Origin: Phyllostachys edulis
Lineage: Eukaryota > Streptophyta > Magnoliopsida > Poales > Poaceae
Direction: 5' to 3'
Length of the DNA: 64,000 nucleotides
Assembly (NCBI GenBank): GCA_036346405.1
Contig: CM070566.1
Coordinates: 47,805,268-47,869,267 of the forward strand
This document shows, piece after piece, positions 34,130 to 45,475 of this stretch. The notes under the pieces were generated by a model that saw nothing but the letters and a program-made list of their open reading frames with translations, was not told the DNA's origin and made no database searches. Numbering within the stretch: the stretch's first letter is position 1; every line of letters begins with the position of its first letter. The position numbers were made by a program, and so were the translations under genes.

Positions 34130-34790
34130 TGAATCTTTTTTGGATCATAGAAATATAATTGTTAGATTCAAGATTATAGAAATGTATCACGGTTGGATTT
34201 TGATTAAAGAATTACATGATTGGATTATAGGGTTACCAACTCATGATGTTGATTTTGGTAGAATGGATTGAATCAAGAAGTACGGAATCGATTGGGTATG
34301 TTGGTAACATTAGATTCAATTGGATATGATTGAATAGTGAGGTTGGGATTTAAAAGGAATTGTGGTTGGATTACAGAAATAAATCTTTGTTGGATTATAG
34401 AAATAATCTTGGTTGGATCATAGAGAAAGTGATGAAATGATGGAGAAACTGAATAAAAGTGTTCGGATGATCTATAATTGTTGATTTTGGATTAATAAAG
34501 ATTGGATGATAGATAGAGGCTATTGTTAAATACTGAATCGTTGATGTTGGATTCTAAAAATAGAATTGTTATTGGATATTGGATTGTCAAAAGTTGGATT
34601 ATAGACATATAATCGTTGGTGATTGGATTATAGAAAATGGATCGTTGCTAAGTGTTGGATATTCGAAATACATGATTATTAACTTTTAGATTGTTGGATA
34701 TTGAAGTACGATTCTTATATTGATGGATATCTTACTAATATTGGAATTGGACTAAATAATTGTTGGATAGATGGTGATAAAGTAATTTGG
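34130..34790 (+). repeat. Degenerate short-unit array based on TTGGATTATAGAAAT
   Basis: Variants of GTTGGATTATAGAAATA recur at irregular spacing (about 34140, 34215, 34368, 34393, 34415, 34505, 34595, 34625 and 34690), mixed with GATTGTTGG. It looks like an old, slipped minisatellite inside the retroelement. 33670-35070 is otherwise AT-rich with no ORF of note. Confidence 0.5.
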
Positions 34791-35070
34791 CAAATTAAAA
34801 TTTGAATTCATGGATTACAAGTTGTCTTCTGGAAGGTTCTTTAATGAAGATATTGGATTTGTACAAAGAAATTCTGGAGGATTGCAACTGATAAATATGC
34901 TTGAGGAATTAAGTGAATAATGTTGTGGATTTAGTCAAAAAATTTGGAGGAAGCAATTGCGCGATTTTAATCTTTGGAGAATTTCATCTCAAAAAGGGAT
35001 AGATTGAAAATTGGCATGATCTTAGAGTTTATCGGATTGGAAGATGCGATTATTGCTACTAGACTTTGTC

Positions 35071-36482
35071 GTTTTTCTCCTCAAAACCCTATTAAATTGC
35101 TAATACCACATCTGGGCGGATGGTGAGGTGGTGGGTGCTAACGAAGCACGAGAATGGTAATAATGTAGAATGAATCGCCCAGATAACCCTAAGGACTTAA
35201 TCTTGTCACGACCTCCCATGTAAAATAAGTACAACCACAAGTTTGTAAAGTACAACTTGGCTAAGTAAAATTATTGAACCCCGAATGCATCTCACTGGTT
35301 GAGAAAGGGAATGTGCAAGCTTGCGGTACATCCAGCTTGAAGGAACACCGATACAAGGTGAAGTTGCCAACGTCGTGGGTAGTCCAACTATGCCAGACGC
35401 TGCGGTACAACATCCCGCACGAACGTATGGGCGCAACCCCATATAGGTGAGATGACGGAAGGGGCGAGGTAGTTTGAAAGGTTACTGTGACGGTCGCTCA
35501 ACTACACGACTAAGGAATCGTGTGGGGTAACGAGTATGACTATCTCTTGTGGGTAAAGTGTACATCCTCTGCAGAGTCTAAACTGTTTAAACAACCGTGC
35601 CTACGGTCAAAGGCGGACATGGGAACTTAACTTGAGTTAGTTCTATTTCAAAAACCTTTGTGGGTGGTATGAAAATATGGCGGGCTCACCTAGCCCTGAA
35701 ATTGGATTTTCCCTGGGTCCTTGAACTCAGTGCGGTTAATATGTGGGGATAACCACAATAAAAAAAATAAGCATGAAGGTGGAGGTAACCTCTGCTGATA
35801 TAAATATTGCACAATTACTCTCTTTAATAAAATGCAATTTTTTAAAATGCTAAGTGATAGGAATTTGTAATTATGATAATTGAAAATATTGCTTTAGCAA
35901 ATAAAAGAACCCGAGCCATCCTTGTTAAGCCTTGCATGTATATTATTGCATTGTGTGTTGGCTCGCGAGCACGAAAGTTGTGCTCATTCTCGCTCTTTCC
36001 CCCAAAATCCTCAGAAGTAGGAAATTCGAAGGATTATGACTACTACGAGGATCCCGAAGTTGGAGGCCTCGGAGATGAATGAAGCGTAGTCTAGTCTTTA
36101 TTTGTTCTAGTCTCGCCTCAGTCTAGTTGACTCCATTGGTGCTTACGTACATCCTATATTATCTGAGTCTTTGGGTAATATCGGACGCACACGGGTTTCC
36201 CCAGTCACTTGCCTGTAGAGAGATGTGCTCTCACCCTTTTGCTTCCGTTATCGCTTCCGCTACTTTTGTAATATAATCAGTTTGGCCTTGTTCGGCCCTT
36301 ATTGTAAAAATTGACCCGATGCGGTCTATGTAAACTCCGATATGTTAATTAATGAATGATATGTTTTATTTCACGCTATGTATGAATGATTCAGCAATGT
36401 GTCTGTGAGTACTAGCTACTGATCCAGGGAATAGCACAGTGTTTTCACAGAGGATTTGGATTATCGGAATCTGGGTCCGACA
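35071..36482 (+). repeat. 3' LTR (3'-terminal 1.4 kb) of the rearranged element
   Basis: Matches the 5' copy with scattered changes. It ends GGGTCCGACA. The palindrome is CTGTTTAAACAA here (35583-35594), with one arm base lost, while the neighbouring CTCTGCAGAG is perfect. Confidence 0.8.
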
Positions 36483-37038
36483 AAATACTAACTAAATTTC
36501 TAGGTAATACCAAAAAATTTGTATAACTCATCGGGGTTACAAACCAAACAGCCCCTTGGCCTTTTGACATGACAAGGCCAGAGATACACAACTGATCCCA
36601 AAGGAAAAGCCGATCTAAGCCATGGAAACAACAACAGAACAAATACAAAATGAAGGTCTGTTTTTCTCATGTGTAACCTTTCTCAGTTCTCCATTTGATT
36701 CAAAAATATAATCTTAACGTTTACATAAACTACTCAGTCAATTCTGAGCATTTTGCAATCTGACCATTCTCAACTATCCCAAAACATCATATTGTAGACT
36801 TTCTCCACCGTCTCAAAACTAGATAACACGAACATAATTTGAGAATCACATAATTAATCTCTAGCAAATATGGTAGCTAAACATAGACCACATGAACCCC
36901 TACAGAAAAACTGAGAAAAAAAAACTATTCTAGCATACACAAAATTATCCTAACCTTGGTGAGCCCTACAAATGATAAAGACAAAAATTATTCTAAGCTA
37001 GACAAAATTATTATCTTGACGAACCCTACAAATAATAG

Positions 37039-37041
<3 letters not shown>
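36483..37041. other. AT-rich intergenic sequence
   Basis: No gene. Near its right end a 45-base unit (TCTAAGCTAGACAAAAT, then CTTGACGAACCCTACAAA) occurs at about 36991 and again at about 37567 on the far side of the microsatellites. A worn third copy (GGTGAGCCCTACAAATGATA) is at about 36958. Confidence 0.6.
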
Positions 37042-37111
<70 letters not shown>

Positions 37112-37476
37112 ATGGTATGGTACTCACAGAGATCGTACTCCCACCTCTCATATACCACTTAAATAAATGCGATGATACCTCTTTATCTATTTGAGCATAC
37201 TCCAATAATGATTATAAGATACCCTAAAGTGAGTTCCACGAAAAATTTCATTAAATTCCACTTTTTATAGCAAATTTTGTGTATATACTTCTTTTATATA
37301 TGAAAAATGGTATATAGCAAAAAAACAAAGGACTCCAATGAAATTTTTTCAATCAAGTTGCATTGAAGTATCTTATAATTGGTATTTAAGTATACTTGAA
37401 AATGATAAAAAGTATAATATATACGTTTAAGTGGTATATTAGAAGTGAGTACATACTCTAGAATGTAAAGCGAATG

Positions 37477-37563
<87 letters not shown>
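37042..37563. mobile_element. Micron-like MITE embedded in (TC)n/(TA)n microsatellites
   Basis: A (TC)n run (37042-37069) passes into (TA)n to about 37107. A unique stretch of about 370 bases follows, then (AT)n from 37479 to 37563. The ends of the unique stretch are imperfect inverted repeats: TATACCACTTAA with GATTATAAGATAC on the left, and on the right AAGTGGTATATTAG and GTATCTTATAATTGG. Rice Micron elements are known to sit inside TA microsatellites and to be about 400 bp long, which fits well. The open frames through the repeat runs are artefacts. Confidence 0.6.
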
Positions 37564-37564
<1 letters not shown>

Positions 37565-38679
37565 TCTCTAAGCTAGACAAAATCGTTTTCTTGACGAACC
37601 CTACAAAATACGAAGTCAAAAACAAAAAACCAAGGTGTAGGAAATTATGCTGACATCCACGTGTACTATTTTTGTACACATTTTCCAGTGGCAATGAAGT
37701 ATACATGGAGCTGTACTAGCTAGGAGAAATACATTGAACAAGATGGAGACACACATTACTATTGTCATATATTGGAAGGACATTCCAAATACGTTAAGTA
37801 CCACAAGGAAAATTTAAATTACAGATAGATTATACTAAAGATAACAAGTAAAGGAACATTTCAAAATTCCACAACTTCAATGCACCTTTCTGCTACTAAT
37901 TTTCAAGAAGCAATAGCAATAACCCAGGATCTGCAAGAAAAAGAGTTAAGAAGAATACTTGATAGCAATACTATCCATCTTAAAAGAAACATATTAAATA
38001 TAGCAACAACAAAATTTGCACAAAAGTTGTACTATAATTGCACAGTACCCGACACTGAAATTTTATTTAAAATCGTATGCAAGTTGTAATCCATCCAGTA
38101 TTTTACTTTAATATGCAATACAGAAAAAAAATGTTAGTTAGACTATAGAACTATGTTATTTCGAAAGCATGTAGCAGCAAAGAGAAAAATCCACGATAGA
38201 AAAGAAGGAATATAAAAGGTGTGAATGAAAATTTAAAAATAATTTACTGGATTCTTCCTAAAAAAATATCTATATTGCATCCTTGCAAACAAATTTCTAT
38301 ACAGTTGCAGATCAGCAGCTAGTCAAATTCAATGAGTCTTACCAAATCTCTACACAATTGCAGACACCTAAATTTATGATGGAATCATAGCGTACTAAAA
38401 TTTGCAGTCATAGTAGTATGAAATTGCACAGAGATTTACAGTGCAAAAAATGTATAAATGACTAATTAAGTTTTACCTAAACATGTCTAGTACCACAGCA
38501 AGACTGCCACAACTTGAAGAAATGAATTTCTTTAAGCAGCTATCTAGCCAGTCTTGGTGCACATATTTAATCAGGTTATGAGTTATGACAAAGCATAATA
38601 CAAATAGACAGATTAAATTCTGTTAGCCATCATTACTTGCTCATTGAATTAGCATAGTAAAGCTCACCAAAGAGGACAT

Positions 38680-38930
38680 GATTCGCATACTAGATGGCTC
38701 GGACCCAGACAGCTCAAAATTTTCTCCGGATCCGATTGACCCCCTGACTGTATTCATCTTAAGACTCATAACCCACGAGTCACGAGTTCGAACCCTGGAT
38801 TATGATGATGGAAAATATACACCAATACTCCACCTAATTGTGGTTGGTGGGAATCGAACTCTAGTCATTAGCCGGAGAGACAAGATGCTATACTATTGAG
38901 TAATGCAATAGTTGACCAAGATGGTTTCTT
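38680..38930. repeat. tRNA-related SINE-like patch with two opposed B-box motifs
   Basis: GAGTTCGAACCC (38784-38795) is a good pol III B box on the plus strand, preceded by ACTCATAACCCACGAGTCAC, which looks like a Met-type anticodon arm. On the minus strand GAGTTCGATTCCC (38849-38861) is a second B box. Upstream of it on that strand are CAATAGTATAGCATCTTGTC and GGCTAATGACTAG, resembling the D-arm/A-box and anticodon region of a tRNA. No full cloverleaf folds in either orientation. I read this as one or two tRNA-derived SINE heads. The remaining intergenic sequence 37564-39300 shows nothing else. Confidence 0.4.
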
Positions 38931-39327
38931 GGGAATTGGTTTTTTCTAACCGTAATTCCAGAGGAAAGTAAGAGGACAGTCATTTCAGTATTTCCGATTT
39001 CTATAACAGTGCTATGAAAGAGGTTGATTGTTTGGTGTATCACATATAACAAGGACACACAGCCAATATGACTATTATTATCTTCAATTTTACTAAGCTA
39101 TGTACAAGGTACTCTTCTAAAAAAAGAAGAAGCTATGCATAAGTTACAGTTGAACATACTGGGCAATCAACTAATCAACAGCAGACCACAAGATCAAGGG
39201 ATATTCAGTCCAGCAGCTCAACAAATTAAGATTATATATGCACACAAATTGCAATTTCAGAATACATGTAACGAAGAACAGAGAGACTCTGTTCTGCGTT
39301 ACATCATCTGCTCGAAAGATCATCGGA

Positions 39328-40353
39328 CTATCTTGAAGATGCAGCTGGAGCGTCGAAGGCGTCGGCGAACCATGGACGCCGGAGCGCGGTGGTAGCCGAC
39401 AGCCTCTTGTCGATGTTGCAGGAGAGGAGCCGTTCAAGACGTCAAAGCCTTGCTCTGACAGGCGGTACTCGGGGAAGAACTCGCGCAGCCGGTTGCGGTG
39501 GCGGATGCGCGGCGGCGTCACTATCTTGCCGGCGAGCGGCAGGGAGTCGTAGGCCCGCCAGTACCTGTATCCCGGCACGCCGAGCACGTCGAAGATCCTG
39601 AGGAGCACAGCGCTGTCGTCCGCCCCGTCGAACAGCGGCTTGCCGGCGAGGAGCTCGGCCATGACGCAGCCCAGCGACCACGTGTCGACCATGCCGTCGT
39701 AGTCGGGCTTCCCCAGGAGAACCTCGGGGGCCATGTAGCGGCTCGTGCCGGCGTGGCCGTACGGCGGCGCGCCGTCCAGGGACATGGCGAGGCCCAGGTC
39801 GCATATCTTGACGGCGTCAAGGCCGCCGTCGCCGACGAGGATGTTCCCGGGCTTGATGTCGGTGGATGACGTGGCGCGCGTGCATATGCCTGGCCCCGCT
39901 GAGGAGCTGCCGCATTATGCGGCGCACGTCGGCCTCCGGGAACGGCCTACCGCCGCGGCTGACGTGGAGGACGTGGTGGAGGCTGGGCCCGACGTACTCC
40001 ATCACGAGGAGAGCTCGCCCGTGGGGGATCGAGCGCCAAGGCCTGGAGCGCGACGAGGGAGGGTGGCCATTGCAGACCACGAGGAACCTGGCCTCTCCCA
40101 GAATCTCATCGACGGCGGCGCCGTAGGGCTTCTTGACGCCGGCGGACTCTCGGAGGGCCTTGATGGCGACGACCTCGCCGGAGTCGCGGTGGCGCGCCTC
40201 GACGACGACGCCGAATCCGCCCTTGCCGAGCGTGCGCGTGGTCTCGTACTCCTCGGTGCTCACGATGCGCCTCCTCTTTGGGCTCCTTCCGGCGGCAGGC
40301 TCGTCGATGTCGGGGAGGACGCAGACGGCGGTGGTTCGCTTGAGGAGAGCCAT
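39328..40353 (-). pseudogene. CDKF-like serine/threonine kinase, frameshifted
   Basis: From the ATG at 40353 the frame gives a basic N-terminus (SPKRRRIVSTEEYE), the glycine loop GKGGFGVV (residues 43-50), VAIK with the ATP-binding Lys (65), GEARF (86-90), LVMEYVGPSLHHVL (116-129) and HARHVIHR. Then HRDIKP is broken: a two-base deletion at about 39860 turns it into HRHQAREH and a run of Arg. The correct frame resumes as ICDLGLAMSLDGAPPYGHAG, TSRYMAPEVLLGKPDYDG and MVDTWSLGCVMAELLAGKPL. A one-base deletion at about 39430 shifts the C-terminus; in the restored phase the frame would end at the TAG at 39328-39330. The order and the Gly-rich T-loop resemble the single-exon rice CDKF-type kinases. 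The shifts would remove catalysis. Assembly error is possible but less likely with two or more independent indels. Confidence 0.8.
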
Positions 40354-40443
40354 CGCGAACTGAGGGGAAGAGACTCGGGAAGGTGGAGGCGTGGGGAGAT
40401 GCGGAAGAGCAAGCGATAAGAGGAGAGAATGGTGGTGGGCTCA

Positions 40444-40453
40444 GATATATGTA
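40444..40453 (-). promoter_or_regulatory. TATA-like element upstream of the kinase
   Basis: TACATATATC on the minus strand lies about 91-100 bases upstream of the kinase ATG. Spacing and sequence fit a plant TATA box with a 60-70 base leader. This suggests the locus kept its own promoter and is not a retrocopy. 40454-40837, upstream, shows nothing more. Confidence 0.4.
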
Positions 40454-40837
40454 GGACGCCACCGCCATTGCCACGGCGAGTTCGAGTAGAGCTCGGAGTC
40501 GGAGAACGCGTTGCGTGGCGCGCGCGCAGGCTGCATCGCATGCGGATTGCAAAAAAGGAAAGAAACACATTCGGATTCGGTTAACACGTAGGCCACTTCG
40601 AGCCTTGCGCCTGGTCAGCTGGCCCAACTTAGGCTTGGTTGGGCCGTCAGATGGAAGGCCTAATTTGTTACGGAGCCAATTCGGGCTCTGAATGTTTCGA
40701 CATTTACGCAATTCGGGCCCATGATTTTCCCTTTTTAGTCTTGGATATTTCAAGTTCTAAAACAGAACTGAAATGGTACTCAATCCATTTTCACTGTGCA
40801 TGACCATTTTCTCTTTTTAAGAGGGTGAGCGGAGAAC

Positions 40838-40975
40838 TACTCCCTCTAGTCATAAAAAGAAGTCAGTTTGGACATCAACACGGTCTCCAAAACACAACTT
40901 CAATTTTAGTCTTGTAAATTCACCAACTTTTGCTAACAATTTGCCAAATTTGATGGGCTCGTGAAGTGCGGTGAA
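40838..40975. repeat. MITE fragment with left end (copy A)
   Basis: CTACTCCCTCTAGTCATAAA is a typical left edge of grass MITEs of the CTCCCTCCGTCC type. It is followed by ACGGTCTCCAAAACACAACT and ACTTTTGCTAACAATTTG, then TTTGATGGGCTCGT. The same core occurs at 55121-55228 together with a right edge. The right edge is missing here. Confidence 0.55.
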
Positions 40976-42656
40976 AAGCGGATCGAATAGTTTCAGTGAT
41001 CCGACCGAAAACAATTTGGATTGTCTCGGATCGGATTTTTCTTGGATAATTCTTAGATCGGAAAAAATTGTGACATCCCAAAATTCCAGTTCAACTTCAA
41101 ATGTTTGAAAATTTTAAACCTTTAAAACTTTTTTATGTCATTCATTTTTCCTGGATTTTCATTCAAGATTTTTGTCTAATTATAAAACTTAAGCATCATT
41201 TTTTTTAAATACAAACCTAGTTGATAATTAAAACAAATTGAAATAAACATGATAATTAAAAATCCAAACTAGGTGTATTTGTTCATTAATAAAATGGGGA
41301 CATATTTTAAACATGTTTAGAAACTTTTCTCAAATCAAACAATACAAATGCATGCAAAGAGAAGCTTAAAAGAATTTTGAGACAAATCTGAGAACAAAAA
41401 AAATCCTAGAAAAATTACACCATAATTTACACTATGTCGAGCCTCACTGAAATTTTCATACTTTTTAGAGCTATATTTCTATATTTAAGAATTCTCTCAA
41501 ACCCTCATCTTTTTTAAAAAAAAAATCCTAGAATTGAACTTCTCTCTCTGTTCTCACTGACCAGCCAGACCCAACTTGACCTTAAATCTGCTGCACACGC
41601 TCTGCCCGCAGGGGCGGCTAGTGATCGTGCCAGTGTAGCTCACCTCACGCCCCATGCTTGCGCCCATGCCCTGCCCCGGTCGCGCGCCCATGACCGCGCG
41701 TCATCGCTAGTAGCGTCTCGCCACCGGTTCTCATGAGTTCTCGCGAACTCCTTTGCCCATACACATGAGCACCGAGTGTGCTAGATCACCCTCTCCATTC
41801 CCCTACCTTCCCTCTCCATTTTCTCCCTTCCTCGAGCTCAATTCAAGCTCGAAATTTGAATGTCGTCTTGTTGGCGAGGCACACCACCGTCAAGTCTCCG
41901 GTACGAACCAAAGGGCTATGGCCAACTCTTCAGTCCCGTCGACCTCCTCGACTTGCTCTTTCCATCCTCGCCATCTTCCCTGTCTCTGGTAGAAGCTTTG
42001 GATCGACGCTTCTTCTTGGCGTCGGCGATGCTCGATTCAGCGACCGCCGATTCCACACGCCATTCGGCCGTCGGTGAGCCCTCCATATTGGTGTGTCACA
42101 ACATGTTCCAACACCCAGGATCATTTCCCTCACTTGATTCGGTCTTTTATCAATAGGAGAACCACGTCACCGTCGTCTTCCTCACTCCACGACCAAAGCG
42201 CGCATGGTGCCATTTCCTCTCGGTGAACTCTAGGCCAATTGCTCTACTTCCAAAGCATCTACACTCACCCCTTCCTTCCCTACCATTGATTTGAGTTTCC
42301 ATACACCCAGTCGTTGCCACCATGGAACCCCTTCACGCCCATGGCTCACCTTTGCCCGACTGCCTCGATCACTCCCCGCCTTCACCGATCGGACCGGTGA
42401 GATCCCCTTGCCCTTCTCATGCCTATTCTCCCCTAGTTTTGCCCCTATCCCATCCTACGCCGTCATCCCCGTTTCACCCTCACAGCCGGCCGCCACGTGC
42501 CCCTGCCATGCCGCCACTATGCGGCTTGGGCCGCGACGTCGCCACCCTCGAGGTCGCACTTCCTCCCCGGTCCCATTTTCACCACTCCCGCCCACCGTCA
42601 TAGCTCTCCTCGCCGGCGACATGCGCCGCCCTAGGCCTCCTCTGTTCTGGCTTCTT

Positions 42657-42661
42657 TGCTC
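42657..42661. repeat. Target site duplication TGCTC (left)
   Basis: TGCTC directly precedes TGTAACGACCC at 42662 and recurs at 49172-49176 after GGGTGTTACG. Confidence 0.85.
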
Positions 42662-45475
42662 TGTAACGACCCGGCCAGGGGCTACCCGAGAGGTCCTCCA
42701 GGACCTCCTGGAAAGTCCACTAAGAACTCCCAGGACGTCCCGTAGAGCATCCCGGTAGGACCGCCCAGACCACGAACCACCCGAGAGCCACCCGTGAGGT
42801 ACTCCCGGATCTCCAAAAGTCCATCAGGACCTCCCAGGAGGTCCGGTAGTACCGCACAGGAGTCTGGTAGGACCGGGCTCCTGTAGTTTCGCTCGAGGGT
42901 CCGGTAGAACCGCTCGAGGGGAACTAGGGTCTTGACCCGAGGCAAGTCTGGGACTCGAGGCCATCCCAAGCACCACCTGCCCGCCCGGTACTACCGCACA
43001 GAAGCCCAGTAGTACCGCTCGGCACCTCCTGAGAGGAGGTCTTCGCAGAACCCACTCCCGAAGGGCGTGGGGCTTGGAAGGACCTTAAGTCCACTACGAT
43101 CTGAACCAGTCCCAAGGATCAATGGTAGTTCACACAGCAAGACAAGTGATAACATATACTTCAACGAGATCTTTATTAATACCAACAAAGTTGCTTACAA
43201 AGGGAGGCTTATAATCCAACAGCCAGAACACAGCGGAAGAAAACAACATAAGCCACCCGATACACCACAAGCAATCGGTTGGAGAGTGCATTCCTAGTCG
43301 GTCTAGGACCTCTTGGTCCATAGCAAGGTCTTCACAAGACTTCCTTCCTGCTCAAAAGATTATTTCAAGCAAGAGTAAGCACAACAACCGTGCTCGCAAG
43401 TTACACCCGTGGAATAACAAAATGACATGCATAATGGATATCAAAGGGATGGCATAATATGGTTGATTTGTGTAAAGCCAAGTTTGTTTCAAATACATAT
43501 ACTAAGTTCCAAAGCAAATTACAATAGTACTAAGTTCCAAAGCAGGTTACAATAGTTAAAATTCATTTTCTAAATCACATTTTTCAGTTGGATAACATTC
43601 ATCACAAAGTGTGAAGGATACCCTCCTGCCACAAGGCTTCTCGCCCAATTCCCATTTGGATAGCAATCCAAAACCATTTTTCACAAATCTTTTGAAACAC
43701 AAAACCAAGATCTAACTTTGAGTGACATTGCTAGCATGTCCATGACCGCGGACACGGCTATTCGAATAGTTTTACACTCTGCAGAGGTTGTACACTTTAC
43801 CCACATGACACAACTTCTCTAGTTGGTTTGGCAACCGTCGTTGCCACCACTAACTACCAAAGGTAAGTGGTCTAGAGCACGTGACAAGGCCTTTACAATG
43901 CATCGCTCCACCGCAATCCACCCACATTAAAGTTTAGCAAATCCCCCCTTTGGATAGAAATCCGCCGGGTTAATGGGTGCCCCCTCTTATGCCTGGTGGG
44001 TACAACATAGTCATAAAAAGACATGCCATAAAAGACCACCCACTGTTCCGTCGGATTGACTGCAGTGATCACTTTGCAAATTAATTGGCCAGGTCCCGCC
44101 CACACAGGACATGTGGTTGCACGGTGAGGCATAGCCCATTATAGACATAGCAAGAGGTGGCTCAAAGACCGATCCTTAACTGACTTGGGCGACAACCTCA
44201 ACCCTGGGGCATCGGGTCACACGACCCCCATGCATAGACCTGCACCAACCAAACAACCAGCTTCGGCCAAGTCCAAATCATTTTCCATTATACTTTGTGT
44301 AACCAAGACATTATAAAACCTCTATGGCACACCAATGCCACGGTCGGAAACGACCTCGTGACACACCAATGTCATGGTTCAAATCATTTAGTTATGTGAT
44401 ATTTTTGGCCAAAGCTTCCCAAATGCGAATTTTGGGTCTAAGCTCAACTAAGCATTTCTTTTCAAAGACCATGGTTTATAGTATTGCATGAAACCAAGTT
44501 TTGCCTAAGGTGACACTCACATTTGGTTCAAGGTCAAGAGTGGTCATACATAGATTTTAGGCATAGCTAAGATCTTAAAATCGGTGTTAAAATAACTTAG
44601 TAAAGTAAGCATGCATAAGTATTTGAAATGGAACATAATATGTTGAAATAAGGGGTGCAATATGGTCAAGGGTGTAACTTGCCTCCTGCTTGAAAGGCTT
44701 CACGGGTTCACTTTCTCACCAGGCTCGAGCTCACCAAGGGCGTTGAGGTCTACACGATAAAACAGCGCAAATCAAACTAATGCCAAGTAAAACCAAAAGA
44801 ACTCCAGAGAAACATAAAACTAGAGCCAACACGAAGGTTTGATGGCCAAGAGGAGATCCAAAGAGCTGGTTGGAGGAGGTTAGACTGACTAGGAAGAGGA
44901 TCCAGAGAAGCGGTTAGCGGTGGAGGTTGAGGATGTCGAGGAGCAAACCGAGAGAGCTAGGGAGCTAGAATGAGGAAAAGGCAAAAGGAAAGTCTGGCCC
45001 AAGTTTATATGGCTAGAAGTACAGGAGGTCAAGGCACACGAGGTCAAGAGCTGGTGGAATGAATGATAGGAGCGGTGAAAGATTAGACAAAAGATGGCTT
45101 GGTATGGCCAAAAGGTGGTAGCATTTAATGCGACACAATAGACATTAAGCGGGGAGACTCCAGTGCAACGGATGTGGTCAAAAGATAAAGCAAATGGGTG
45201 TTCTTGCCAAGTGGGTCCAATCAAACCCGAAGGGAGGTCTGTGGAGACCTTGAGGAGGTCCGCAGAGGTCAAGGGAGGTCCTAACCTTCAAGGGAGGTCT
45301 GAACCCGCAAGGAGGCTCCGCCTGAGGACCAGAGGTCCTGGCCACCAAGTGGCCTCAACCCGCAAGGGAGATCCTCGCGAAGAGACTAGGGAGAGGTCCT
45401 ATGAACAAGGAGGTCCAAAAGATACGATCACGGGGAGGTCCTATGGACAGGAGGTCCAAAAGACCTGCTCATGGG

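Larger units (their letters stand above)
30829..36482 (+). mobile_element. Rearranged LTR retrotransposon
   Basis: Direct repeats of 1412 bases (30829-32240 and 35071-36482) flank an internal part. The 3' copy ends GGGTCCGACA, followed by AAATA. The 5' copy ends with the altered GGGTCCGAAG and is followed by CGGTATCGAGC, a worn PBS. The shared part does not start with a clean TG terminus, and there is no polypurine tract before 35071. I infer that the true LTR starts further left (30081 or earlier) and that a deletion removed the end of the internal region with the first part of the 3' LTR. No pol domains are recognisable. Confidence 0.7.

Noticed and set aside
36956..37706. Frames rich in Ile-Tyr and Leu-Ser
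   Set aside because: They are translations of (TA)n and (TC)n microsatellites.
38755..38870. A functional tRNA-Met gene
   Set aside because: The anticodon-like CAT arm and the B box are present, but no acceptor stem or D arm closes a cloverleaf.
39442..40419. Alternative long frames on both strands over the kinase
   Set aside because: High GC opens several frames; only the shifted minus-strand readings carry kinase motifs.
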